Source: Pseudobdellovibrionaceae bacterium (GTDB lineage Bacteria; Bdellovibrionota; Bdellovibrionia; Bdellovibrionales; UBA1609). Taken from it: a stretch of DNA of 64,000 nucleotides. Shown here one piece after another: positions 53,662 to 62,097 of this stretch. Both the position numbers and the translations under genes were made by a program. Below the pieces are notes generated by a model. It ran no database searches. It was not told the DNA's origin and saw nothing but the letters and a program-made list of their open reading frames with translations. The stretch covers positions 434,001-498,000 of the forward strand of contig JACKAM010000002.1 in assembly GCA_020635075.1 (NCBI GenBank), read 5' to 3'. The first letter of the stretch is position 1. Each line of letters starts with the position of its first letter.

Positions 53662-54809
53662 GTATGTTGAGAAAACAACTGTTTGTTTTGTTTCTAATGA
53701 CTCCACTGGCAAGCATCAGCAGCCCATTTAATTCAGCCCAAGCCAAGAGTGCTGTTTCAAAGCCAGTTAAATCCGAAAAGGAGACCTTTTTAGTCAATGA
53801 AATCGTCCGGCTCAAAGATGTTCCCTGGGGATTGGCATTCCTCAATCCAGATGAAGCCATTGTGACCCTGCGGGACGGAGGGATTGTCCTTCTCAATTCC
53901 AAAACCAAATCCACAACATCGATTTCCGGAGGCCCAAAGGTCATTGCTAAAGGGCAAGGCGGATTGCTTGATGTCGCCCTACATCCCAAATTTGCAGCCA
54001 ACCAGTGGGTCTACTTCACCTACTCGACGAAAAGCAAATCCGGATCGACGACCGAGCTGGCCCGGGCCAAGTTTATACATCCTAACAAATTGACCGATTT
54101 GACAGTGCTATTCACCGCGCTGACAGATTCGGATACGGATGTGCACTTTGGATCGCGTTTAGTATTTGATGACCACGGACTCCTCTACATGACTGTGGGG
54201 GATCGGGGCAAAAGAGAGAAGGCTCAGATGCTGAACTTCCATAATGGCAAAGTCTTGCGCCTGGATGAAAATGGCAAGCCAGCCGAGGGAAATCCGTTTG
54301 TCGATCGCAAAGATGCTCTTCCGGAAATTTGGACCTACGGTCATCGCAATCTGCAAGGAATTGCTATTCATCCCGAAACCAATGACATTTGGACTCAGGA
54401 ACATGGTCCCCGCGGTGGAGATGAAATTAACAAGCTCAAGAAGGGCGCGAATTACGGTTGGCCCGTGATCACCTATGGAAAAGAGTATTGGGGACCCAGC
54501 ATTGGCGAAGGAACTCACAAGCCTGGTATGGAACAGCCCGTTCACTACTGGGTTCCTTCCATTGCTCCATGCGGTCTCACTTTTTATTCGGGCCGGGTTT
54601 TTAAAAATTGGAAGAATCACCTTTTTTCGGGAGCCCTTAAGCTTCAGCACCTTAACCGACTGGATCTCAGTGAGTCCGGGAAGATTCACGAAGAGAGATT
54701 ACTCAAAAATCTCAACGAGAGAATCCGCCATGTGGTGGAAGGACCAGCAGGCTACCTTTACCTCACCACTGACAGTGGTCGTGTTCTGAAACTCACCCCC
54801 GGTAAGTAA
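53658..54809 (+). CDS. Exported PQQ-dependent sugar (aldose) dehydrogenase
   Basis: The 383-residue protein has a signal peptide (QLFVLFLMTPLASISSPFNSAQA) and a six-bladed beta-propeller of the soluble glucose/aldose dehydrogenase family: PWGLAFLNPDEAIVTLRDGGI, GLLDVALHPKFA, VHFGSRLVFDDHGLLYMTVGDRG, IWTYGHRNLQGIAIHPET, WTQEHGPRGGDEIN. These supply PQQ-binding His/Arg and catalytic His as in YliI-type enzymes. It oxidises periplasmic sugars. No PQQ synthesis genes are in the window. It is coupled to pcm. Confidence 0.9.
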   Translation: MSMLRKQLFVLFLMTPLASISSPFNSAQAKSAVSKPVKSEKETFLVNEIVRLKDVPWGLAFLNPDEAIVTLRDGGIVLLNSKTKSTTSISGGPKVIAKGQGGLLDVALHPKFAANQWVYFTYSTKSKSGSTTELARAKFIHPNKLTDLTVLFTALTDSDTDVHFGSRLVFDDHGLLYMTVGDRGKREKAQMLNFHNGKVLRLDENGKPAEGNPFVDRKDALPEIWTYGHRNLQGIAIHPETNDIWTQEHGPRGGDEINKLKKGANYGWPVITYGKEYWGPSIGEGTHKPGMEQPVHYWVPSIAPCGLTFYSGRVFKNWKNHLFSGALKLQHLNRLDLSESGKIHEERLLKNLNERIRHVVEGPAGYLYLTTDSGRVLKLTPGK

Positions 54810-54864
54810 TTTTGTGAAGTCATTGCTGTCCTTTAGGCCTGAATGGGAGTTGAGCCCCTGACCC

Positions 54865-54879
54865 GTCTCATCACGAGAC
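54865..54879. promoter_or_regulatory. Candidate operator GTCTCATCACGAGAC
   Basis: GTCTC-ATCAC-GAGAC, a 15-bp palindrome with one mismatch, is centred 26 bases before the start of a good -35 hexamer and about 74 bases before the GTG start of the Cys-rich regulator. It is the same core as the palindromes at 6767 and 12903. A position near -60 suits activator or autoregulator binding. Confidence 0.5.
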
Positions 54880-54897
54880 ACCCCTGATTTCGATGGT

Positions 54898-54926
54898 TTG
54901 ACAATACCTCCCCACCCGGGTGAGAT
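54898..54926 (+). promoter_or_regulatory. Sigma-70-like promoter of the Cys-rich regulator
   Basis: The consensus -35 TTGACA (54898-54903) is followed after 17 bases by TGAGAT (54921-54926), a weak -10. Transcription would start near 54933, leaving a very short leader containing AAGGAGG (54934-54940) and a GTG start at 54946. Confidence 0.55.
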
Positions 54927-54945
54927 TAGTATGAAGGAGGTAGTC

Positions 54946-55455
54946 GTGGGACTAGCGCTTGAAGAGATCTTAAATAAGTCTGGGATCGCCATCTGTGTGA
55001 CCGACATGGAGAAGAAGATTCTCTACCAAAACATGGAAAGTGCAACCGTCTGCGGAGCTCGGAATGAGGGCCGGTGTCCAACTGGGGTATTTGGCACCTG
55101 CAAGATTCCCGATGAAGACGTGAACGCTCACCTTGGTGTCCGACAATGCCCCGGTGACCGCGTTAACAATCGGCTCTATGACGTCTTTTTGGTGAATACA
55201 GGGAATCACTTGATCACTCTATCCATCCCGCTCAGTGAGATGATGGAAAATGAAATGACCAAGTACCGTCAATACAACCTCACCCATCGGGAGATGGAGA
55301 TTGTTGGTTTGGTTCTTTTGAAGAAATCAAATCAGGATATTGGCCGGATTCTTCACATTTCAGAAAACACAGTGAAGACCCATTTAAAGAACCTGTATCG
55401 CAAATTGCCAGCTCAGGAGAGAAAGTACCTGCGAGAGCTTCGCCCTCGCGAGTAG
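54946..55455 (+). CDS. Cys-rich sensor + LuxR-type HTH regulator
   Basis: Starting at GTG 54946, AAGGAGG lies 5 bases upstream, giving 169 residues. The N-terminal ~105 residues resemble a PAS-like fold (EILNKSGIAICVTDMEKKILYQNM), with a cysteine cluster ATVCGARNEGRCPTGVFGTC and a further QCPGD, suggesting metal or redox sensing. The C-terminal 65 residues are a LuxR/GerE helix-turn-helix (LTHREMEIVGLVLL...NQDIGRILHISENTVKTHLKNLYRKL). It is a paralogue of the partial gene at 63500-64000. It lies convergent with the Moco operon. Control of which genes is unknown; its own promoter carries the palindrome at 54865. Confidence 0.75.
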   Translation: MGLALEEILNKSGIAICVTDMEKKILYQNMESATVCGARNEGRCPTGVFGTCKIPDEDVNAHLGVRQCPGDRVNNRLYDVFLVNTGNHLITLSIPLSEMMENEMTKYRQYNLTHREMEIVGLVLLKKSNQDIGRILHISENTVKTHLKNLYRKLPAQERKYLRELRPRE

Positions 55456-55471
55456 TGAATCCAAAGACTCC

Positions 55472-57046
55472 CTAAAAGAGCAGACCTTCCGTTCCGCCAG
55501 CAAGAGAATAAACCTTGTCAAAACCGGCCTGGCGGATCTGCTCTACTAAATTGCGACTGCGAATTCCCTTGCGGCAAACAATCAGCAGGGGACCTTTGTT
55601 GCCCCCAAAAGCAACACACTGCTCGACACTGGCACCAGGCAAATGGGCCATCTGTTCCACCCACTCCCCGTCCTGCGACCTTTCATCGCCTCCACGAATA
55701 TCGATTAAAACATAGTCTTTCACCAAATCGGCAAATACTCGACCGGCGACTTCAAAATCCTTAGTCTTGGCTTGGTAGTTTTCGACTTCAATACCGGTGA
55801 TACTGGGCTTCTCCCCACACAAAGGGCACCGTGGGTTTTGCCTTCTTTCGATGGGCATCTGCTGTCCGCTAGTCAAATCCACCAACTGGGTCTGGTGGCG
55901 CAGAGGGGACTGCCAATCAATCAGTAACTTAATCGCCTCCATCGCCTGCAGAGTACCGAAATAACCAGGAATCACACCCAAAACACCGGCATCCACACAA
56001 GTTCCCACACAGCCTTCCTCTGGAATCACTGGCCATTCACAACGCAAGCAACCGGCCTCCACCCGAGGATCAAACACCTGAATTTGCCCCTCCATTTGGA
56101 AAATGCTCGCTTGAACGAGGGGCTTTTTGAGCAATCGGCATAAGTCATGAATCAAGAACTTGGCCTTAAAATTATCAGTACAATCAACCACCACATCATA
56201 GAGGGAGATCAATCGTTGGGCGTTTTCAAAATCAATGTGCTCACGGTGAGGAATCACCTCAATAAAGGGGTTCATGGCCTTGAGCTTTTCAGCCGCCACG
56301 TCCGCCTTGTAGTGCTCCACATCTTTCCAGCCGTAGAGAATCTGCCGATGGAGATTACTGGCATCCACTAAATCCCCATCGCTGATTCCTAAGGTGCCAA
56401 TTCCCGCCGTCGCCAAATAAGGCAGGGCGGCCGATCCGAGTCCACCTGCACCAATGACCAACACACGGGCCTCTCTTAAAGCCTGTTGTCCCTCTTTGCC
56501 AAAACCTGGGAGGCTGACCTGGCGTGAATAATAGGCCTCCTCAGTAAACTTGAGACTTTCCTGATGGTGGTGGCCCGAGCAGGTTTCATCTCCATGGTGA
56601 TGATGGTGGTCGTGTCCTTGAACCGCCTGGGCACATTGTTGGCAATTCACCCATTCAGCTTCACCACTGGAGTAGTGCTCCTTTTTCCAAATGGGCAACC
56701 TGGTCTTAATCTCATCAATGATAAAACGACAGGCTTGAAAGCCGGCTGAGCGGTGGGCCGAGCTGACACCAATCCAAACCGCAATATCACCGATCGCTAA
56801 ATGTCCCACCCGGTGCGTGCAACGAACATCGTAGACGCCGAACTTCTTTTTGGCCTCACCCATGATACGATCGGCTTCGGCGAAACAGAGATCCGCAAAG
56901 GCCTCGTATTCAAGGGAATCCACTGACAATCCCTCATTGTGATTTCGCACCAAACCCTCAAAGACGACAATGGAACCAGCACGCGGCTCTTCCAATTCAG
57001 CCTTGAGAGCAACTGGATCAACGGCTTCAGTGGTGAGTCTAAACAT
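55472..57046 (-). CDS. MoaE-MoeB-rhodanese fusion protein
   Basis: The 524-residue protein joins three functions. Residues 1-140 are MoaE, the molybdopterin synthase large subunit (RSAGFQACRFIIDEIKTRLPIWKKE, with the active-site Lys pair). Residues 144-163 are a His-rich linker (GHDHHHHHGDETCSGHHH). Residues ~168-410 are MoeB/ThiF-like E1 adenylyltransferase (VIGAGGLGSAALPYLA, zinc Cys pairs CLRC and CPLC). The C-terminus is a rhodanese domain with the active-site loop VCRKGIRS (Cys491). The set would activate MoaD with sulfur and then use it to make molybdopterin. ATG 57046 is 4 bases after moaD. Confidence 0.9.
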   Translation of the reverse strand: MFRLTTEAVDPVALKAELEEPRAGSIVVFEGLVRNHNEGLSVDSLEYEAFADLCFAEADRIMGEAKKKFGVYDVRCTHRVGHLAIGDIAVWIGVSSAHRSAGFQACRFIIDEIKTRLPIWKKEHYSSGEAEWVNCQQCAQAVQGHDHHHHHGDETCSGHHHQESLKFTEEAYYSRQVSLPGFGKEGQQALREARVLVIGAGGLGSAALPYLATAGIGTLGISDGDLVDASNLHRQILYGWKDVEHYKADVAAEKLKAMNPFIEVIPHREHIDFENAQRLISLYDVVVDCTDNFKAKFLIHDLCRLLKKPLVQASIFQMEGQIQVFDPRVEAGCLRCEWPVIPEEGCVGTCVDAGVLGVIPGYFGTLQAMEAIKLLIDWQSPLRHQTQLVDLTSGQQMPIERRQNPRCPLCGEKPSITGIEVENYQAKTKDFEVAGRVFADLVKDYVLIDIRGGDERSQDGEWVEQMAHLPGASVEQCVAFGGNKGPLLIVCRKGIRSRNLVEQIRQAGFDKVYSLAGGTEGLLF

Positions 57047-57050
57047 AACA

Positions 57051-57299
57051 TCAACCCCCAGCCACAGGCGGGATAAAGGTCAGGACATCGCCGTCTTTTA
57101 GTGGAGCTGTCATTTCAACATAGGTGGAGTTGGTCGCCACCCGCAGCTGATCGATTCGCAGAGGAAAACCAAATTCTGTTTTCAGTTCTTCATAAAGCTC
57201 TGCCGGAGTTTCCGCCAGCGTCTCACGCTTTTCCTCCGACAAGCCTCTTTGCTCCCTTAGGGCCGCAAAATAACGGACACAAACAGTTTTCTTGGCCAT
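57051..57299 (-). CDS. moaD: Molybdopterin synthase small subunit MoaD
   Basis: The 82-residue ubiquitin-like protein ends in PVAGG, the C-terminal Gly-Gly that is adenylated and thiocarboxylated. ATG 57299 follows GGGAGG with 8-base spacing; a longer frame to 57335 adds non-homologous residues. Sulfur transfer would be done by the downstream MoeB-rhodanese part. It sits 1 base after mobBA. Confidence 0.93.
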   Translation of the reverse strand: MAKKTVCVRYFAALREQRGLSEEKRETLAETPAELYEELKTEFGFPLRIDQLRVATNSTYVEMTAPLKDGDVLTFIPPVAGG

Positions 57300-57300
57300 A

Positions 57301-58398
57301 TCAAATCCCTCCCAGCTCTTGAGTGACTTGTTCAAACTCGTGTGGGTGGTTCACATTCCGTAACCACTCCGGACGACTGGCATGAACCAAATGAATATCT
57401 GAATTAATCAAAGCCTTACGCGGACAGGTGTAACCGAGAGACAAAAACCTCAACATGCGGCCTTTGCAGCGAGGCTCATAGAGAGCAAAAACCGGCTCTG
57501 GCCATCCATCTACAGGACTCGTGAAGGCCGTTGCCAGTTTGTAGGCCTGGCGACTTTGCACCAAGTCCCGAACACTGGCTTCATCCACGAAAGGTAGATC
57601 ACAACCGACCACCAGCCAGGCTGCATTGGGATGAGCTTCCATGGCGGATAGAATTCCGCCCAAGGGTCCAAACCCCAAATAGCGATCAGTGATCTGAGGA
57701 AGGTGATCAAATTTGCCATCCTGCCACTGATCCTGACGAGCCGAAACAAAGACCCGTTCACAGCTTTCGGCTAAAGCATTAAAAGCCCTATCCACTTGAG
57801 TCTGCCCCTGGTACTGCAAAGATGCCTTGTCCTGACCCATGCGCGTGCTACGACCGCCAGCCAAAACCAAACCAAAAACGGGAGTTTCAGATGTCTTTGC
57901 GGCCATAAAACTCTCAACAAAGGCCTTAATGCCAAAAACATCATCACGGTGGTAGTAGGGCAATGGAGATTCCGGCCCCTCTACATCAGCGCCGACTAGG
58001 GCCACCACATTGGGAAACTCCCCATCCTGAAAGGCCTGCCAGGCCTTCCCGGCCTCATCCAAAATCAAAACTTTATTCACCAACTCCTTTTTGTAGCCCT
58101 CGACGAACACCCACTCACAGTTTTCAAACATCATGGGCGCCATGGCTCGATCCAAGTGGCCATCACTCACAAAAGCGTGGTGAGACGAGTCACTAATAAA
58201 AACCTGGCCAGCCCCTGATTCATGGGCCACGTATGTGTCTTTACCGGGCTGATCCATCTCAAAACGGTGAGCATCGTGTTTGACATAGCCGACCCGGCGC
58301 TCGTCACGAAACTCGTGCAACAATCGGGAAATCAAGGTCGTCTTGCCACTTCCGGAGTAGCCGCAAAAAGCAATTTCAAAGGGGTGAAACAAAGTCAC
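57301..58398 (-). CDS. mobBA: MobB-MobA fusion (Mo-guanine dinucleotide biosynthesis)
   Basis: The 365-residue protein has an N-terminal MobB GTPase part with P-loop GYSGSGKTT (13-21), and a C-terminal MobA nucleotidyltransferase with VLAGGRSTRMGQDKAS (177-193) and GCDLPFVDE. MobA attaches GMP to molybdopterin to give the bis-MGD precursor form; MobB assists. GTG 58398 is supported by AGGAGG 5 bases upstream, within the end of moaC. The fused order MobB-MobA is also found in other bacteria. Overlap with moaC is 23 bases. Confidence 0.92.
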   Translation of the reverse strand: MTLFHPFEIAFCGYSGSGKTTLISRLLHEFRDERRVGYVKHDAHRFEMDQPGKDTYVAHESGAGQVFISDSSHHAFVSDGHLDRAMAPMMFENCEWVFVEGYKKELVNKVLILDEAGKAWQAFQDGEFPNVVALVGADVEGPESPLPYYHRDDVFGIKAFVESFMAAKTSETPVFGLVLAGGRSTRMGQDKASLQYQGQTQVDRAFNALAESCERVFVSARQDQWQDGKFDHLPQITDRYLGFGPLGGILSAMEAHPNAAWLVVGCDLPFVDEASVRDLVQSRQAYKLATAFTSPVDGWPEPVFALYEPRCKGRMLRFLSLGYTCPRKALINSDIHLVHASRPEWLRNVNHPHEFEQVTQELGGI

Positions 58399-58849
58399 TT
58401 TTGCCTCCTGTCTTCTCGACCAGGCGAGTTTCCAGAATTCTCATGTCTTTGGATGCAGCCTTCAACATGTCGTAGACGGTGAGTGCTGCGATCGTCGCTC
58501 CCGCCAGGGCTTCCATTTCAACGCCCGTCTTGTGATGAACCTTCACCCGGCAATCAATGACCACCTGTCCTTCATCATCAAGTTTGACTTCGATCTTGCA
58601 GGACTCAAGTGGAAGAGGGTGACAAAAGGGAATCATGGCTGAGGTGTTTTTGGCACCCATAGTGCCCGCAATCACCGCCGTTTGAAACACGGGTCCTTTT
58701 TTGCTCTGGATTTCTCCGTCACAAATCAGGGCTCTGACTTCTGCTGGCAACCACACTTTGCTCTGTGCCCATGCCGTGCGCAAGGTCGCTGTCTTTTCGG
58801 AAACATCGACCATGGTGGGTTGGTTCTTCTTGTCCAAATGGGTCAACAT
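58376..58849 (-). CDS. moaC: Cyclic pyranopterin monophosphate synthase MoaC
   Basis: The 157-residue protein has the MoaC motifs IPFCHPLPLESC, VHHKTGVEMEALAGATIAALTVYDMLKA and the C-terminal KTGGKSDF. With MoaA it converts GTP to cyclic pyranopterin monophosphate. ATG 58849 lies 4 bases after the moaA stop. Length is normal for the family. Confidence 0.95.
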   Translation of the reverse strand: MLTHLDKKNQPTMVDVSEKTATLRTAWAQSKVWLPAEVRALICDGEIQSKKGPVFQTAVIAGTMGAKNTSAMIPFCHPLPLESCKIEVKLDDEGQVVIDCRVKVHHKTGVEMEALAGATIAALTVYDMLKAASKDMRILETRLVEKTGGKSDFVSPL

Positions 58850-58853
58850 CGTC

Positions 58854-59813
58854 TTAGCCCCCAATCTGATTCATGTCCTGAGCCACCTCATCCAGGCGCT
58901 CGTATGGTTTAAAATGTATGACCCGATGGGCAGCAGCAGTGATTTCCTCGTCCGTCATATTCTTAAGATCAAATCCTTTGTCCAACATCAAACAGGCCCG
59001 CAACTTTCCGTCGGCCGACAGACGCAGACGGGAACAGGTGTGGCAAAAAGGCATAGACTCGCTGGCAATAAAGCCCACAGATCCGCCATTTGGAGTCTTG
59101 AAGTTAAATGAAGTCGAATCAGCCTCACGCTCGTCCACGACCAATTCACCGAAGGCTGACACCCGAGCCAAGATTTCCTTGGCCGAGACAAACATGTCCT
59201 TTTGATCACCACAGGCCTGGCCAATTCTCATCAGTTCGAGAAAGCGGACTTCAATACCCTCTTCATCTGCAAAGCGCACCATGTCCTCAATCTCATGGTC
59301 ATTGATTCCCCTCATGACCACCGTGTTGACCTTAACCTCCATACCCTTTTGGTGAGCAGCGCGAATGGACTCCAGAGCCCTGTGCAAACCATCAACGCGG
59401 GTGATTTCCTTAAACTGATTTCTGTTCAGGCTATCTAGGCTGATATTGATATGGCGGCAATTGAGATCATAAAGAAAATCCAGATGTTGCTCCAACCAAA
59501 ATCCATTGCTGGTGAGTCCCAGCTTCTTCAGTGGAAGATCCGCCAGTCCCACCATGATTTCCTTGAACTCTTTACGCAGAGTGGGCTCACCGCCCGTTAG
59601 CCGAATCTGTTCAATCCCTTGATCCACCATCAGCGAACAAATCCTCACCAGCTCTTGAGGAGCCAAATACTTTTTCGAGGACATGAACTGGGGTTTCATG
59701 GGCATGCAGTAAAAACAGCGAAAATTACAGGCATCCAACAAGGAGACCCGCAGTTTACGCATCTTGCGTCCATAGTTGTCTTTTAACTCAGCTGAATTTT
59801 GAACAGTCGCCAC
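58854..59813 (-). CDS. moaA: GTP 3',8-cyclase MoaA (radical SAM)
   Basis: Starting at GTG 59813, 4 bases after moeA, the protein has 319 residues. It has the radical SAM cluster CNFRCFYC, RLTGGEPTLR, the second cluster Cys set (CHTCSRLRLSADGKLRACL) and the functional C-terminal Gly-Gly tail (MNQIGG). An upstream frame to 59900 lies inside moeA and is not used. It catalyses the first committed step of Moco synthesis. Confidence 0.95.
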   Translation of the reverse strand: MATVQNSAELKDNYGRKMRKLRVSLLDACNFRCFYCMPMKPQFMSSKKYLAPQELVRICSLMVDQGIEQIRLTGGEPTLRKEFKEIMVGLADLPLKKLGLTSNGFWLEQHLDFLYDLNCRHINISLDSLNRNQFKEITRVDGLHRALESIRAAHQKGMEVKVNTVVMRGINDHEIEDMVRFADEEGIEVRFLELMRIGQACGDQKDMFVSAKEILARVSAFGELVVDEREADSTSFNFKTPNGGSVGFIASESMPFCHTCSRLRLSADGKLRACLMLDKGFDLKNMTDEEITAAAHRVIHFKPYERLDEVAQDMNQIGG

Positions 59814-59817
59814 TGCC

Positions 59818-61023
59818 TTAATACCTCCACCGAAAAAGAGGGTAGGCCTCACCCTTGGCAAAGCTCTCCTTGTTATCCGGCAATTCAACAAATCCATCAC
59901 TCAATGCCAATGAGGAGAAATCTCCAGACCCATTGCCTTTAACAGGCCTTGCCAAGATCTGCCCCTCATTGTTGAAACTCAATTTTATCGGCTGAAAAAG
60001 CGCCAAAGGTTTCTTGAACACCACCTCTTCCTGAAGAATCGCATACTCCTGTCCAACCTCAGGAAACCCCATGGCACGATCCAAAGCGGGCAAAACGTAA
60101 CGATGCAGACAAATCAAGGAGGAAACCGGATTGCCTGGAAGAGCAAACACCGGCTTATTACCCTGAGACAGGCCAAACCAAAATGGCTTCCCTGGCTTTT
60201 GCCGGACCTTGTGAAAAACTTCTCTGACCTGAAGGTCGTTCAAGGCGGCCGGGATAAAATCAAATTTGCCCATGGATACCCCACCCGTCATGACCAAAAC
60301 ATCGTAGTCTTTCAGACAGCGTCCCAACTCCCGGGTCACCACCTCGGCTTCATCAGGCAAGTGATAAACATCAACGTCAGCATAGCCCCGTCCAAACAGA
60401 GAGGCTTGAATGGCAAACGAATTGGAGCGACGGATCTGATGGGGTTCGGGCTGACACTTGGGATCGACCAGTTCGTCTCCGGTACTAATCACGGCCACCC
60501 TTGGCCGCGACACCACTTCGACTGGATCACAGCCCACGGAGGCCGCTACAGCCCAAACAGGTCCGGTCAATGGCGTCCCTTTAGCAACAACCACTTCGTC
60601 CTGTTGATGATCACTGCCTTTTTGGTGAATGTGTTTACCCAGTTCCAGAGCCTCGGGGGCGGTCACTTTTGCCACACCCTTTTCAATCTTCACGTCCTCG
60701 TAGCGAATAACTGTGTCACAACCTGCGGGGAGCACCGCTCCCGTCATGACCTCAAGGGCCGACTTGGAATTCTGCAAAGTCTTCCGTGGTTCTCCGGCCC
60801 TTTGAATTCCCTCCAGTGAAAACTCAAGTTGTCCTGGCTCACACCCCGCCAGACAGACGGCAATTCCATCCATGGCCACCCGATCAAATGGAGGTAGTGG
60901 AGAATCAGCACACAAGTCCTGAGCTAAAACCTGAAAAGTAGGATTGTTGATGTCGGCCTTGATATTAGGCCGCAACTGGGTCGCTTTGAATATAAGCCCT
61001 TGGGCTTCATAAACCGAGATCAT
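59818..61023 (-). CDS. moeA: Molybdopterin molybdenumtransferase MoeA
   Basis: The 401-residue protein has PFDRVAMDGIA, the central STGDELVDP and VMTGGVSMGKFDF motifs and LPGNPVSSLICLH. It inserts molybdate into adenylylated molybdopterin. First gene of the leftward operon moeA-moaA-moaC-mobBA-moaD-moaE/moeB. Upstream 61024-61262 shows no gene and no convincing Moco riboswitch or ModE site. ATG 61023. Confidence 0.95.
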   Translation of the reverse strand: MISVYEAQGLIFKATQLRPNIKADINNPTFQVLAQDLCADSPLPPFDRVAMDGIAVCLAGCEPGQLEFSLEGIQRAGEPRKTLQNSKSALEVMTGAVLPAGCDTVIRYEDVKIEKGVAKVTAPEALELGKHIHQKGSDHQQDEVVVAKGTPLTGPVWAVAASVGCDPVEVVSRPRVAVISTGDELVDPKCQPEPHQIRRSNSFAIQASLFGRGYADVDVYHLPDEAEVVTRELGRCLKDYDVLVMTGGVSMGKFDFIPAALNDLQVREVFHKVRQKPGKPFWFGLSQGNKPVFALPGNPVSSLICLHRYVLPALDRAMGFPEVGQEYAILQEEVVFKKPLALFQPIKLSFNNEGQILARPVKGNGSGDFSSLALSDGFVELPDNKESFAKGEAYPLFRWRY

Positions 61024-61262
61024 GGTGATTCCCTTCCAATTCCGGGAAGCATAAGGGTTTCCCCTTAGCCGTATCGCCTCTTCTCCTTAGATCAACTATC
61101 GACCCTTAGGCTGAAGAGGTCAGGAACCTCTATAAACTCCAATGAAATAGCAAAGGTCTAATTTCGTGGCCAGGGAAAAGCCAAAATCACCTAAGGACGT
61201 CTGGATCTTGAGTCAATTTGTCCCCCGAAAGACCCTCCATACCCGTCTTTTCTAGGCGTAAA

Positions 61263-61934
61263 TTAGGGACAAAGCAAAGCAGATTTCCACTCACCCGACT
61301 GAACCCTGTAGCGTCGTCGCTTGTGGAGGCGAAAGGCGCAAGCTTGCCAAAACTCGATAGTCTCGGGACGCAAAACATAGCCGCCCCAATGAGGGGGCCT
61401 GGGAATTGGTTGATTGGCAAAACGCGCCTCAATCTCTCTAACCCGGTCCAAAAGAACTTCGCGGTTCGCCACTTCTTCGCTCTGCTCCGATGCCCAAGCA
61501 CCGACTTGGCTCCCCCGGGGGCGTGATGCCCAATACGAGTCCGACATGGCATCAGGTACCTTTTCCACCCGCCCTTCAAACCGGACTTGTCTTTCCGGCA
61601 AGGCCCAATGAAAGACCAGAGAAGCAAATGGATTGCCGTCCATCTCGTGGGATTTCCGACTGTGATAATTGGTGTAAAACAAGACTCCGCCCTGCCAAAT
61701 CCCCTTGTACAGCACCACCCGAGCAGAAGGATGGCCATCCCTGGTGGCTGTGGCCAACACCATGGCATCACCACCATGAATCATGAACGGGGGATAGAGC
61801 TGGCGAGCCAGCTTGCGAACGGGAAACAAAAGTTGATCGCGAATCGACTCGCCACGAATCCTTCCTGAGGCCTGATCATGCCAATAGGTGAAGAGTTCAA
61901 TCGGGTCTGCTTCCACATCAATGGTTGGATTCAT
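61263..61934 (-). CDS. pdxH: Pyridoxamine 5'-phosphate oxidase
   Basis: The 223-residue FMN enzyme has DGHPSARVVLYKGI, FYTNYHSRKSHEMDGNPFASLVFHW, VRFEGRVEKVP and FWQACAFRLHKRRRY, matching the FMN- and PLP-binding motifs. It oxidises PMP/PNP to PLP, the cofactor needed by the adjacent tryptophanase and by the two aminotransferases at 23.6-25.8 kb. The C-terminus ends in LLCP rather than the usual ...RLAP. ATG 61934 is chosen over ATG 61952. It is divergent from the tryptophanase gene. Confidence 0.93.
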   Translation of the reverse strand: MNPTIDVEADPIELFTYWHDQASGRIRGESIRDQLLFPVRKLARQLYPPFMIHGGDAMVLATATRDGHPSARVVLYKGIWQGGVLFYTNYHSRKSHEMDGNPFASLVFHWALPERQVRFEGRVEKVPDAMSDSYWASRPRGSQVGAWASEQSEEVANREVLLDRVREIEARFANQPIPRPPHWGGYVLRPETIEFWQACAFRLHKRRRYRVQSGEWKSALLCP

Positions 61935-62097
61935 AGAGCAGAGGCCTAACATTTGGTTCCGTCCTTTTCAACCGTCCCCTTCATGGGGTAAACAATTCGT
62001 TGGCCATGAAGAAATCAGCCCATCGATCCCGATTGTTTTGACGCAGGTCCCACATTTTGTCAGGCTCAAGGCACTGGCAAACGATAAGGAGTGAGTG

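Noticed and set aside
60103..60819. 238-residue open frame on the plus strand
   Set aside because: It lies fully antisense to moeA, which has clear family motifs; no ribosome site and a composition typical of antisense frames.
61024..61262. Possible Moco riboswitch or ModE site before moeA
   Set aside because: No recognisable structure or ModE-type inverted repeat in the 239-base gap.
61953..62097. TnaC-like leader peptide before tryptophanase
   Set aside because: A short frame of 11 residues exists (ATGAAGAAA...) but it contains no Trp and no Pro, so it lacks the TnaC features.
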